A stretch of 43,807 nt of DNA from Acidobacteriota bacterium (GCA_021731165.1 JAKFXY010000020.1:4992-48798), one strand, 5' to 3'; counted from the first letter of the stretch, positions 1 through 9,645 are shown. The notes: generated by a model not told the origin, from the letters alone. Translations and numbers: made by a program.

Positions 1-87
1 TTGCTGCTCGCTGCGATGTCTCTGTGGCTGGCGTTTGTCTCGTTAGCGCTCATGCTGGAAGGAGACGACCAATGGAAAATGCGCTGA
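1..87 (+). CDS. C-terminal fragment of a hydrophobic protein (5' end outside window)
   Basis: Frame 1 open from base 1 to TGA at 85-87: LLLAAMSLWLAFVSLALMLEGDDQWKMR*. Confidence 0.4.
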   Translation: MLLAAMSLWLAFVSLALMLEGDDQWKMR

Positions 88-182
88 TACTCTTCGGCGG
101 CATCGCACTGATCGCCTCGATCATCGTGCTGCTCGACTGGCTCGGACGCCGCAAGGACCGGCAGTCGAAGCTCAGTTCGTAA
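72..182 (+). CDS. 36-aa single-TM small membrane protein
   Basis: ATG at 72, overlaps the upstream ORF by 16 nt, preceded by GGAG-like RBS (ctggaaggag); MENALILFGGIALIASIIVLLDWLGRRKDRQSKLSS*. Confidence 0.45.
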   Translation: MENALILFGGIALIASIIVLLDWLGRRKDRQSKLSS

Positions 183-2892
183 GTCCTGCTGTCCAGTTGA
201 CGAGGACGGTGAGGGGTGCTTGGGTCCTCTCACCCGCCGGTGTCAGGACCAGAAAGCGCCGGCCGTCGGGAGAGACGCCGTACTGATCGTAGGAGCTGTT
301 CACGCTGAGCGTCGTACGGAAGAGCGCCTTCGGGGTGCCAGGCACGATACTCATCCCCGCGTTTGTCCCGGCGCTTCCGGCAGTGGTCCCGGCGGTGGTC
401 CCGACAGTGAGATCGACAGCCGTCATCGTCCCATCCAGCGCCAGGTAGAAGAGCTCTTGTCCGTCGGCACGCCATTTCGGTTGCGCGCCTCCGGAGGTGG
501 ACACGCGTACACGCTGTCCCGGCCCTGGAAACGGCTGAACGTAGATCTCGACCCGACCCGAATCCGACGAGCTGTACGCCAGCCAGCGCCCATCGGGAGA
601 TACCTGCGGTTCGTTTGCTCCGCCTGTGCGAGTGAGTTGGATTGGCGTGCCCGCAGCGGTCGACGTGCCACCAGACCGTGCATCAGCGGGCTGTGACTCT
701 CCAGGCAGCGGGAGTGCCCAAAGGCTCCCTCTGGCGCTGTAGACGAGATGTCGCCCATCACGTGACCAGTCCTCCAGCACCAGTCCTCCACCGAGTCCCG
801 AGATGAACGCGGCCTCGTCAGTGCCGTTCGCCGCCTTGCGGACGATCGATCCCTCTCCCACCGCGTAGTAGGCGAGCTCTCGCCCATCCGGAGACCAGAC
901 CGGGTCACTCCTGTCCGCCGCGAGGCGGGTGGGTGTTCCCCGCTCGGCGTCGATCACCCAGATCTCCGGTTGCGAGCGGGTGGTGCGCTGGGCAGCCACG
1001 TACGTCCCATCGTGAGAGATGACCATCTGCTGATATGGCGCCGCTTCTCCCAATGGCCGCAGACGCGCACCCGCGCGGTCGAACCAGGTCATCTGCACGG
1101 CGTCCGCCGGCGTCGATCGAAAGGAGACGACTCCGGCCGGCGACACGGCAAATGCGGTCGCCCCGCCCGTGCTCGACGTCACGTCTTCCGCGATCGACAC
1201 GACATCCCCTGACAACTGGCCTCGAGCGAGGTCGAATGGCTGTGCCAGCAAGACCGATTGCCTCACGAAGAGCAAGTATCCCGGCGGCGCAAAGAACGCC
1301 CCTGAATCCGCGGGCCCAAGCGGTGTCGCCTCGGGAGAATCCAGGGCGCCCAGAAACAGCGTGCCTGCATTGGCACCGACGTTGAGATAGACGAAGCGGC
1401 GGCCGTCCGGCAGAAAGCGCGGATACCGATGCGACGCGTCCTTGCGATTCACGTCCAAGGTCGTGGCCGGCGCGGGCTCGCCGCCCGCGGCGGACACACG
1501 CAGCACGCCACCGTCAGATCGCCCGAAGAGGATGACGCCATCGGCGTTCCAACTGCCACCGACAGCGGACGCGGCGTCGCACAGCGCCAAGGCCGATCCG
1601 CCGGACGGTGAAATCCGCTTGAGCTTGCCATCGGCGAAGAAGCCGATGAACCGGCCGTCGGGCGACCAGAACGGAGAGGTCGCGCCTTCAGTACCAGCCA
1701 GTGGCCTTGCCTCGACCGCGTCAAGCGATCGCACCCACAGCTGCGCGGGAAGACCAGGCTTGACCGCCACGAACACCATATGACGCCCATCGGCGGAAAT
1801 GGCCTGCGCGGGAGACCCAAAGGCGACCGGGAAAGCCGTACCTGCCGGCGCGGCAATGGTGAACCGAATTACCCGAGGGTCAGGCGGCGCCGGCCGCAGG
1901 TGCGGACTGATCAAAGCGGCCGCCGCAACCGCCGTGGCAAGCCCCGCGACAGACCAGGGGGCCAGCCGCATGCGTCTCGGTCGAGCAGGAGCCGCCGAGA
2001 CGGTCGCGGTGGGACTGGAGGCGCCCGAAGGTCCTTCGAGCGCAAACGCGAGATCGTGGGTGGACTGAAAGCGCGCTGCCGGATTCTTCTCGAGGCAGCG
2101 CTCGACGACACGCACGACGGCTGCCGGTACGTCGTTCCTCATCGACGCGAGCGGCGGCGGATCGTCCTTCACGATCGCCATCATCGTGTCCATCGCGGTA
2201 TCGCCCCGGAACGCCCGCTGGCCCGACAACATCTCGTAGAGCACCGCGCCAAAGGCGAAGATGTCGGCCCGGTGATCGGCCACCAGCCCCCGCACCTGTT
2301 CCGGCGCCATGTAGCCGACGGTGCCGAGCACCATTCCGGCCAGCGTGCCGGGCGGGCTCGTCGGCAGCATGCTGGCCCCAACGGCAGCCGGCTCGGTCTC
2401 TGTCAGCTTCGCGAGGCCGAAGTCGAGGATCTTGACCCGCCCGTCGGCGGTGATGAACACGTTGTCCGGCTTCAGATCGCGGTGGACGATGCCCTTGTCG
2501 TGCGCGGCGGCGAGGCCATGAGCAATCTGGACGGCGTACTCGAGCGTCTTCCGCAGCGGCAGCGGTGCGCCGGCCAGTTCCGTGCCCAGCGTCCCCCCCT
2601 CGAGCAACTCGGAAACGATGTAGGGAGACGGAGCGTCGGAACCTGGCGCCTGGTACGCGCCGATATCGTAGACCGCGAGGATGTTGGGGTGATTGAGCAC
2701 CGCGGCGGCGCGCGCTTCCTGTTCGAAACGTACCAGCCGCTCAGGATCGGCGGCGGCCGCTCCTGGCAGCACCTTGATGGCGACATCGCGGCTCAGCCGG
2801 AGATCGCGGGCACGGTACACTTCGCCCATCGCCCCAGCGCCCACGAGCGCCGCGACTTCGTAGGAACCGAGCCGCGTTCCCGCTGCCAGCAT
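172..2892 (-). CDS. Serine/threonine protein kinase with C-terminal PD40/TolB-like beta-propeller
   Basis: Kinase motifs GAGAMGEVYRARD, VAIKVL, HRDLKPDN, DFGLAKL, GYMAPEQVRG; TM segment near the middle; repeated SPDGRxxAY PD40 motifs. Start MLAAGTRLGSYEV at 2892 preferred over the ORF-track start (3096), which would overlap the divergent gene. Confidence 0.93.
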   Translation of the reverse strand: MLAAGTRLGSYEVAALVGAGAMGEVYRARDLRLSRDVAIKVLPGAAAADPERLVRFEQEARAAAVLNHPNILAVYDIGAYQAPGSDAPSPYIVSELLEGGTLGTELAGAPLPLRKTLEYAVQIAHGLAAAHDKGIVHRDLKPDNVFITADGRVKILDFGLAKLTETEPAAVGASMLPTSPPGTLAGMVLGTVGYMAPEQVRGLVADHRADIFAFGAVLYEMLSGQRAFRGDTAMDTMMAIVKDDPPPLASMRNDVPAAVVRVVERCLEKNPAARFQSTHDLAFALEGPSGASSPTATVSAAPARPRRMRLAPWSVAGLATAVAAAALISPHLRPAPPDPRVIRFTIAAPAGTAFPVAFGSPAQAISADGRHMVFVAVKPGLPAQLWVRSLDAVEARPLAGTEGATSPFWSPDGRFIGFFADGKLKRISPSGGSALALCDAASAVGGSWNADGVILFGRSDGGVLRVSAAGGEPAPATTLDVNRKDASHRYPRFLPDGRRFVYLNVGANAGTLFLGALDSPEATPLGPADSGAFFAPPGYLLFVRQSVLLAQPFDLARGQLSGDVVSIAEDVTSSTGGATAFAVSPAGVVSFRSTPADAVQMTWFDRAGARLRPLGEAAPYQQMVISHDGTYVAAQRTTRSQPEIWVIDAERGTPTRLAADRSDPVWSPDGRELAYYAVGEGSIVRKAANGTDEAAFISGLGGGLVLEDWSRDGRHLVYSARGSLWALPLPGESQPADARSGGTSTAAGTPIQLTRTGGANEPQVSPDGRWLAYSSSDSGRVEIYVQPFPGPGQRVRVSTSGGAQPKWRADGQELFYLALDGTMTAVDLTVGTTAGTTAGSAGTNAGMSIVPGTPKALFRTTLSVNSSYDQYGVSPDGRRFLVLTPAGERTQAPLTVLVNWTAGLTN

Positions 2893-2920
2893 CGAGTGGC
2901 GAATTATATCGTGGCGTAAA

Positions 2921-4954
2921 ATGTCTCGTCCGATGAAGCGAGCCAAGACCTTCACCCGCGAGCATATCGTCGCCACGGCATGTCCGCTTGATTGTCCCGA
3001 CTCCTGCAGCCTCGATGTCACCGTCCAGAACGGCAAAATCACCGAGGTAGACGGTTCAAGGCTCAACCCGGTCACGGGCGGATATATCTGCGCCAAAGTC
3101 CGCCGGTTCCCGGAACGAGTCTACGGGCGCGACAGGCTGCTCTACCCGGCGGTGCGAATTGGGCCCAAGGGGTCGGCGCGATTCGAACGGGTCTCGTGGG
3201 ACACGGTGCTCGACCTTGTCGCCACTCGGATGCGGGAGGCGCGCGATCGGTTCGGCGGAGAGTCGATCCTCCCCTATTCGTACGGCGGCTCCAACGGCCT
3301 GCTGACGCAGGATACGAGCGACGCACTGCTCTTCCGTCGGCTCGGTGCCTCTCGGCTGGCGCGAACGCTTTGTGCCGCACCGACCGGCGCAGCCAACATG
3401 GCCATGTACGGCAAGATGCCGTCGGTCACCTACGAGGACTTTCCCGAAGCCCGGCTGATCATTCTCTGGGGCGTCAACCCATCCGCGTCGGGCATTCACC
3501 TAGTGCCGTACATCCGCGAGGCACGGAAGCGCGGCGCCACGCTCGTGGTCGTCGATCCGCGCACCACCCCGTTGGCGAAGCAGGCCGATATTCACCTCGC
3601 CGTGCGGCCTGGCACGGATCTCCCCGTCGCGCTCGCCATTCATCGGCACCTCTTCGAGGAGGGGCTCGCGGACGAAGCGTTCCTCTCGGCCCACACGCGC
3701 GGCGCGGACATGCTTCGCGAACGGGCGCGGCCGTGGACCTTCGATCGGGCCGCGCAGGAAGCCGGCATCGACGCTGGAGTGCTGCAACAGGTCGCGGAGA
3801 TGTACGCCGCGGCGTCTCCGGCGCTCATTCGCTGCGGGTGGGGACAGGAGAGGAACCGCAACGGCGGCAACGCTTCCCTCGCCATTCTGGGGCTGCCGGC
3901 CGTTGGAGGAAAGTTCGGCGTACGCGGCGGCGGCTACGCGATGAGCAACTCCGCGTCGTGGGGAATCACGCGGCCCTGGGTCGGCCCGGAACAAGCGACG
4001 CGGCTCGTGAACATGAACCAGCTCGGGCGCGCACTGCTCGACTACACGGACCCGCCGGTCTCGGTCCTGTTCGTCTACAACTGCAATCCGGCCGTCACCG
4101 TGCCGCACCAGCAGCGCGTGCTCGAGGGGCTTGCCCGCGAGGATCTCTTCACGGTGGTGTTCGAGCAGGTGATGACCGACACCGCGCGCTACGCCGACGT
4201 CATCCTTCCCAACACGACCTTCCTCGAGGGCTACGACATCGCCAAGGCCTACGGGCCGCTCACGATGCGACTCGCCAAGCCTGCCATTGAGCCGATTGGT
4301 GAATCGCGTTCGAACGCGGACGTCTTCGGCGACCTGCTCACGAAGCTTGGCCTGGACGACCCCTCCGATCCGAAAGGCGAGATCGAGGAGATGTTGAACA
4401 TCTTTGCGCGGCTGCCGGCGTCGATTGGCACCGAGCTTAGCGAGTCGGGTGCCGCCGCGCCGCCGTTCGAGGGACGGCCGGTGCAGTTCGGCAACTGTTG
4501 GCCGCTGACGCCCGATGCCAAGGCTGATCTCTTTCCACGGCACCTGGACTCCCTGGCACCCGCGGGGTTGTACGGCTACCAGCCCGACCCTGGCACCCCT
4601 ATGTACCCGCTGGCACTCATCTCGCCGGCCAGCAATCGCACCATCAGCTCAACACTCGCGGAGCTGCCGAGACCCGAGGTCCGGCTGTTGATGCATCCAG
4701 ACGATGCCGCGGCACGCGGGCTGACGGATGGCGACCTCGTGCGCATCTACAACGCGTTGGGCGAGGTGCGCTGCAGGGTCACGATCGGTGACACGATCCG
4801 GCCGGGCACGGTGTCGTTGCCCAAGGGGCTCTGGCGGAAACACACGGCCAACGGCTACACCGGCACGTCGCTCGTCCCTGACACGCTCACCGACCTGGGA
4901 GGAGGCGCCTGCTTCAACGACGCGCGGGCGCAAGTGGAAAGACTGGCGAACTAG
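2921..4954 (+). CDS. Molybdopterin-dependent oxidoreductase (anaerobic dehydrogenase family)
   Basis: CPLDCPDSCSL...ICAKV Fe-S motif, WGVNPSASG, VVDPRTTPLAKQADIHLAVRPGTD, C-terminal molydopterin dinucleotide-binding region. Confidence 0.9.
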   Translation: MSRPMKRAKTFTREHIVATACPLDCPDSCSLDVTVQNGKITEVDGSRLNPVTGGYICAKVRRFPERVYGRDRLLYPAVRIGPKGSARFERVSWDTVLDLVATRMREARDRFGGESILPYSYGGSNGLLTQDTSDALLFRRLGASRLARTLCAAPTGAANMAMYGKMPSVTYEDFPEARLIILWGVNPSASGIHLVPYIREARKRGATLVVVDPRTTPLAKQADIHLAVRPGTDLPVALAIHRHLFEEGLADEAFLSAHTRGADMLRERARPWTFDRAAQEAGIDAGVLQQVAEMYAAASPALIRCGWGQERNRNGGNASLAILGLPAVGGKFGVRGGGYAMSNSASWGITRPWVGPEQATRLVNMNQLGRALLDYTDPPVSVLFVYNCNPAVTVPHQQRVLEGLAREDLFTVVFEQVMTDTARYADVILPNTTFLEGYDIAKAYGPLTMRLAKPAIEPIGESRSNADVFGDLLTKLGLDDPSDPKGEIEEMLNIFARLPASIGTELSESGAAAPPFEGRPVQFGNCWPLTPDAKADLFPRHLDSLAPAGLYGYQPDPGTPMYPLALISPASNRTISSTLAELPRPEVRLLMHPDDAAARGLTDGDLVRIYNALGEVRCRVTIGDTIRPGTVSLPKGLWRKHTANGYTGTSLVPDTLTDLGGGACFNDARAQVERLAN

Positions 4955-5024
4955 CCAGACCCTACAATCGGACCGGTGAGCTACGGGGCGTGTGCCGACC
5001 CGCCAAAGCGGGTTACCATCGTTC

Positions 5025-5351
5025 ATGGCTCAGTGCGACCCCGCCCCCAACGACGCACCGCCGGCCGGGAACAAGAGCGGCCGGACGGTGAAATGCGTGA
5101 AGTTCCAGAAGGACATGCCGGCGCTCGACGCGGCGCCCTGGCCCGGTGAGCTCGGACAGCGCGTCTACGAGAACGTCTCGGTGGAGGCGTGGAAGCTCTG
5201 GGAGGAACGCATGAAGATGATCCTCAATGAGTACCGCCTCATGCCCTGGCAGAAAGAGGCCCAGGAGATCATCGCCAAACAGATGGAAGACTTCTTCTTC
5301 GGCGAAAGCGCGGCACTGCCGCCCGGCTACGTGCCCCAGCAGACGAAATAA
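5025..5351 (+). CDS. yggX: Fe(2+)-trafficking protein YggX-like
   Basis: VKCVKFQKDMPALDAAPWPGELGQRVYENVSVEAWKLWEERMKMILNEYRL resembles the YggX pattern (PGELGKRIY...EAW..W...INE). Confidence 0.8.
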   Translation: MAQCDPAPNDAPPAGNKSGRTVKCVKFQKDMPALDAAPWPGELGQRVYENVSVEAWKLWEERMKMILNEYRLMPWQKEAQEIIAKQMEDFFFGESAALPPGYVPQQTK

Positions 5352-5374
5352 CGCGTCAAGGTAGCCTGAGGCCT

Positions 5375-6670
5375 TCAGGTCTCCCGGACCACCGTCAGTT
5401 CGCGTCCGATCTCGAAATGCAAGTGCGCGTGTGCGGCTCGCACGGCGCCCTCGGCCTCCGCCGGCACGGCGGCGTGGCCGAAGATGAACCCGAGGTAACT
5501 CCTCCCCTCCGGTAGCGGGAGCACGACGGTATCCAGCTTTGCGGTGATCCGGATTTCGTCGATGCCTCTGACGAGCCCCGCCTCCTCCACCCCTTCCACC
5601 CCTTTGTAGACGCCGAGACGTGGGATGGGGATCATCATCACCGCCGACGCCCGCGCCTCGCGCACGAACCCGCTGACGTCCTCGCCCACGGCGTGGCGCA
5701 GCAGCAGCTCTTCGAGCGAGTGAATGGCGTGCGAAGCAAGACCCGCCGATCCCGCCTCGAAGCGCAATGCCCGGGAACAGAGTCCCCCGATCGGACGGGC
5801 GGCGACCTCCAGCATGTACACCCCGTTCTCGTTGACGCGGCACTCGGCGTGGACAGGCCCATGGCGCAGTCCCAGCGCCTCGCACCCGCGGGCCACCGCA
5901 TCGGCGATCGCGGCCTGGACCGTTGCAGGCTCTCGCGAGGGAGTGACGTAGATCGTCTCCTCGAAGAACGGTCCGTCCAATGGATCCGGCTTGTCGAACA
6001 TCGCCAACACGCGCAGTGTGCCGGCCGTAAGGACGCCTTCGACGGCATACTCGCGCCCCGGAATGAACGACTCGATGATGAGCTCGTCGTGCGCGGCGTC
6101 GCGCTCGAGCTGCACGTCCGATGCCTGTAGCAGTCTCCGCACCCGCGCGCAGGCGGCCGTGAGCTCACCGGCATCGTTGACACGCACGACGCCGCGGCTC
6201 CCGGAGAGCGCCAGCGGCTTGACGACGGCCGGGTAGGTGAGCGCGGCCGCGATGGTCGCGGCATTCACCGAGACCGGGGCATGGCGGAAGTCGGGGACTG
6301 GAAGCCCTGCTCTTTTGAACGCGCGACGACTCTCGAGCTTGTTGCGACTGGCCGCGGCGGCAGAGGGAGGATTGCCGGGGAGACCAAGGCGCTCCGCCAC
6401 GAGCGCGGCCAGCACGGTGGGACGATCGCCAACAGCGAGGATCCCTGCTGGCCGCGTGCCCCCCAATCCCGCCATGACGGCATCAGCCGATAGTGCCTCC
6501 TCGTGGAAACGCACTGGAATCGCGCGATCCCACCAGGGATCGTCGAGCTGATCGCAGCGATCGCTCGCAAAGACCAGACGGATGCCGAGCCGCTCGGCCG
6601 CCTCGCCGAACGAGCGAATCTGGTAGCCGGTCGTCGTGGCGAAGAGCAGAACGGTCTTCACATCGCTCAT
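5375..6670 (-). CDS. ATP-grasp domain protein (carboxylase / amino-acid ligase-like)
   Basis: PAVVKPLALSGSRGVVRV, ELIIESFIPGREYAVEGVL, HAECRVNENGVYMLEVAARPIGGLCS; ATP-grasp fold signature. Confidence 0.88.
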   Translation of the reverse strand: MSDVKTVLLFATTTGYQIRSFGEAAERLGIRLVFASDRCDQLDDPWWDRAIPVRFHEEALSADAVMAGLGGTRPAGILAVGDRPTVLAALVAERLGLPGNPPSAAAASRNKLESRRAFKRAGLPVPDFRHAPVSVNAATIAAALTYPAVVKPLALSGSRGVVRVNDAGELTAACARVRRLLQASDVQLERDAAHDELIIESFIPGREYAVEGVLTAGTLRVLAMFDKPDPLDGPFFEETIYVTPSREPATVQAAIADAVARGCEALGLRHGPVHAECRVNENGVYMLEVAARPIGGLCSRALRFEAGSAGLASHAIHSLEELLLRHAVGEDVSGFVREARASAVMMIPIPRLGVYKGVEGVEEAGLVRGIDEIRITAKLDTVVLPLPEGRSYLGFIFGHAAVPAEAEGAVRAAHAHLHFEIGRELTVVRET

Positions 6671-6685
6671 CAGAGACCGCGAATC

Positions 6686-8098
6686 TCAAATGAACTTCAA
6701 GTCGTCGGCGGCCGGTTCCGCGCAGCAGTACCACGGCTCATCGAGGTAGGCCACCGAACGCGACGCGCGTCGTGCGACCTTCATCGGCGGCACGCCCGCA
6801 TGCTGTCGGGCCAACGCCGCCAGCGCATGGAACGTCTCCCCGCGAGCACCGCGGACACGGGCTCCCACCAGCCGCATGGCCGCGTCCTGCAGCGCATCCA
6901 CTCGCGCATCCGTGTGGCGCCACGGCCAGGTCAGCGACGCCGGATCGAACGCGCTGACTGAGGCCGCGATGTCCGGCAGCTCGAGCAACGGCGATCCCGA
7001 GGTCACGAGCAGTCGGATGACGAGCTGAATCGGGGCCACCTGGTCCACGAGATCCTCTTCGTCGAGCAGGTCGAGCAGCTCGACGTACCCCTCCACGGTC
7101 GTCCAGGGAGTGAAGGGCACGAACGTCGGCGAAAGCGTCAGCCCCGCCGCTCTCGTCAGCGCGACCGCCTCGAGGAAATCGGCGCGGGTGTGGCCCTTGC
7201 GCAGGTGCGCGAGCACTTCGTCGTCAATTGATTCGACCGCGCTCGTGATGAAGAGGCATCCAGTGGCCGCGAGCAGCGGCAGCATGTCGGCATGGCTCAA
7301 CAGGTGCTCGATCTTGATGGTCGCGTCATAGGTGACGCCGGGATGGGCCGTCCTAAACCGATCGAGAATCCTGCGAGCATGTGCCGGCCCGTTGAAGAAA
7401 TCAGGATCGCCAAAAGAAATATGCTGCGCTCCAGCCGCGACCTGCGCGGCAATGTCGTCCATCACCACGTCTACCGCAACGGTCCGGAACTGGCCGTTGT
7501 ACACGGGCACGATTGGGCAATGGCGACACAGGTGCTTGCAGCCGCGCGTGGCATCCGTGCTCCCGACAACCCGGGTCGAGCCATCGGGCATCACCAACCC
7601 CGCATACCGCTGAAGAGGCGGCAGCCCCGCTCGATCCGGCTGGATCAGCGTGAGTCGGGCAATGCCGCGGGCCGCGGAGTCAGTGCCTTGGGTCCGAGAC
7701 GTTGGGCCTTGAGCTTCGAGCCCTGGGCCTTGAGCCTTGGCATTTGCCGCGATCTCGACGAGCTCGGCTTCTGACTCGGGGCCGAGCACGTGCGTGACCC
7801 CCCGCTCGGTCAGCCAGTCCCGATTGAGCGGCGCGTAGAGGCCGTAAGCGGCAAGCATCGCTCCAGGGTTCAGTCGCCGCGTACGCGTGATGAGCGGCCC
7901 AGCCAGACGGGTGGCGGTGTGCATCGGGAGATAGAACGCCACGATCGACGCGTCGGCGATCTGCTGGTCCGTAAGCCGCTCGCGTGACGTGTCCACGCAC
8001 GCCGTCTCGATGCCTGCCCGGCGCAGCCATGCCGCCGGCGAGGCAAGACCGAATGGCTGACGGCCAAGGTCATAAGTGGACACGAGCAGGGCGCGCAC
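6686..8098 (-). CDS. B12-binding-like radical SAM protein with C-terminal CCAEP motif
   Basis: CKHLCRHCP (CxxxCxxC) radical SAM motif; N-terminal cobalamin-domain-like region; C-terminal DEPWYCCAEPAADDLKFI (codons TGC TGC GCG GAA CCG). GTG start at 8098. Confidence 0.88.
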   Translation of the reverse strand: MRALLVSTYDLGRQPFGLASPAAWLRRAGIETACVDTSRERLTDQQIADASIVAFYLPMHTATRLAGPLITRTRRLNPGAMLAAYGLYAPLNRDWLTERGVTHVLGPESEAELVEIAANAKAQGPGLEAQGPTSRTQGTDSAARGIARLTLIQPDRAGLPPLQRYAGLVMPDGSTRVVGSTDATRGCKHLCRHCPIVPVYNGQFRTVAVDVVMDDIAAQVAAGAQHISFGDPDFFNGPAHARRILDRFRTAHPGVTYDATIKIEHLLSHADMLPLLAATGCLFITSAVESIDDEVLAHLRKGHTRADFLEAVALTRAAGLTLSPTFVPFTPWTTVEGYVELLDLLDEEDLVDQVAPIQLVIRLLVTSGSPLLELPDIAASVSAFDPASLTWPWRHTDARVDALQDAAMRLVGARVRGARGETFHALAALARQHAGVPPMKVARRASRSVAYLDEPWYCCAEPAADDLKFI

Positions 8099-8115
8099 CG
8101 CTCCATTATCACGTT

Positions 8116-9645
8116 ATGCTTGCCCGCATGGCGATGAGCGCCGCACCCCAGGCAAGCACGGAGCCGGTCTTTCCGACCGACACCGGATTTTTTGGCCACC
8201 CGCGCGGCCTCTCCACGCTCTTCTTCACCGAGATGTGGGAGCGCTTCAGTTACTACGGGATGCGCGCCCTTCTCATCCTCTTCATGACGGCACCGCTGAC
8301 GGCGGGAGGGCTGGGATTCGAGACGGGACAAGCCGCGGCGATCTACGGCCTGTACACCTCGATGGTGTACATGACCACGCTCCCAGGCGGTTGGATTGCG
8401 GACCGCCTCATCGGCGCGCAGCGCGCGGTACTCTACGGCGGGATTCTCATCGCCTGCGGCCACTTCAGCATGGCCTTTCCCTCGCTCATGACGTTCTATC
8501 TGGGCCTCTTCCTCATCGTGATCGGCACCGGGCTGCTCAAGGGCAACGTCAGCGTCATCGTCGGCCGCCTCTACGCGCCAGACGACGTGCGGCGAGACGC
8601 GGCCTATTCCATCTTCTACATGGGCATCAACCTTGGCGCCATGATCGCGCCGCTCGTCTGCGGGTACCTCGGGCAACGGGTGAGCTGGCACACCGGCTTT
8701 GCCGCCGCCGGCGTGGGCATGACGCTCGGGCTGATCCAGTACTCCGCGGGCCGGAAGCATCTCGGCGTCGCCGGCCTTCACCCTGCCGACGCCGGGTCGC
8801 CTGCCGAGACGGCTCGGAGACGGCGCAGCGCTCTCGTGTGGTCCGCGGCCGTCATCAGCGGCTGTGCGCTCTTCGGGATCGGCGCCGCCACGGGGGTACT
8901 GCCTGTCACGGCCACCGCGGTGGCCGACGTGGCCGGCTATTTCCTCCTGATCGTCACGGTCGCCTTCTTTGGCTGGCTGTTCTTTTCGCCAGGCTGGACC
9001 CCTGAGGAGCGTAAGCGCCTGTACGTCATCGGCGTCCTGTTCCTGGCCGCTGCCCTGTTCTGGTCGGAGTTCGAGCAGGCGGGATCCACGCTCAGCCTGT
9101 TCGCCGATCGCGACACGAATAGCTCGTTGCTCGGCTGGGCGTTTCCGAGCAGCTGGTTCCAGTCGATGAACGCGCTCTTCATCATCGCGTGCGCTCCGGT
9201 GTTCGCCTGGCTGTGGGTCAGGCTCGGTCGGCGTGGCAAGGAGCCGTCCAGCACGGCGAAGTTCGCCGTGGGACTCATGCTCGTCGGCGCGGGGTTCGCC
9301 GTTCTCGTCGTCGCCGGTACGATCGCGCAGCAGGGAGTGAGGGTCAGCCCGCTCTGGCTGACCGTGGTCTATCTCCTTCACACCTGGGGTGAGCTGACAT
9401 TGAGCCCTGTGGGACTGAGCGCCATGTCGAAGCTGGCCCCTGTCCGCATCGGTGGGCTCGTCATGGGTGTCTGGTTTCTGGCAGCGTCTGTCGGCAACTA
9501 CATCGGCGGACGACTGGCGGCGTTCTACGAGTCGATGCCGCTTCCCACGCTGTTCGGCATGGTCGCGGCCTTCGGCGTTGGTGCGGGGATTGTGTTGCTG
9601 TTGCTGGCGCGGCCGATCACCCGCCTCGAAGGCAGGCCACAGTAG
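8116..9645 (+). CDS. Peptide MFS transporter (POT/PTR family)
   Basis: FFTEMWERFSYYGMRALLILFM, GGWIADRLIGAQRAVLYGG, FYMGINLGAMIAPLVCGYLGQ; start ATG 8116 (or 8128). Confidence 0.92.
   Translation: MLARMAMSAAPQASTEPVFPTDTGFFGHPRGLSTLFFTEMWERFSYYGMRALLILFMTAPLTAGGLGFETGQAAAIYGLYTSMVYMTTLPGGWIADRLIGAQRAVLYGGILIACGHFSMAFPSLMTFYLGLFLIVIGTGLLKGNVSVIVGRLYAPDDVRRDAAYSIFYMGINLGAMIAPLVCGYLGQRVSWHTGFAAAGVGMTLGLIQYSAGRKHLGVAGLHPADAGSPAETARRRRSALVWSAAVISGCALFGIGAATGVLPVTATAVADVAGYFLLIVTVAFFGWLFFSPGWTPEERKRLYVIGVLFLAAALFWSEFEQAGSTLSLFADRDTNSSLLGWAFPSSWFQSMNALFIIACAPVFAWLWVRLGRRGKEPSSTAKFAVGLMLVGAGFAVLVVAGTIAQQGVRVSPLWLTVVYLLHTWGELTLSPVGLSAMSKLAPVRIGGLVMGVWFLAASVGNYIGGRLAAFYESMPLPTLFGMVAAFGVGAGIVLLLLARPITRLEGRPQ

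Noticed and set aside
1780-2919. 379-aa plus-strand ORF antisense to the kinase domain
   Set aside because: Antisense to clear kinase motifs; Arg/Gly/His-rich artefact.
4998-5013. ACCCGC-CAAA-GCGGGT hairpin as terminator of the molybdopterin oxidoreductase gene
   Set aside because: Only a 6-bp stem with no T-tract and located just before the YggX start; too weak to call.
6711-6735. Selenocysteine in the radical SAM CxAEP tail
   Set aside because: The codons are TGC TGC (Cys-Cys), no in-frame TGA, and no SECIS needed.
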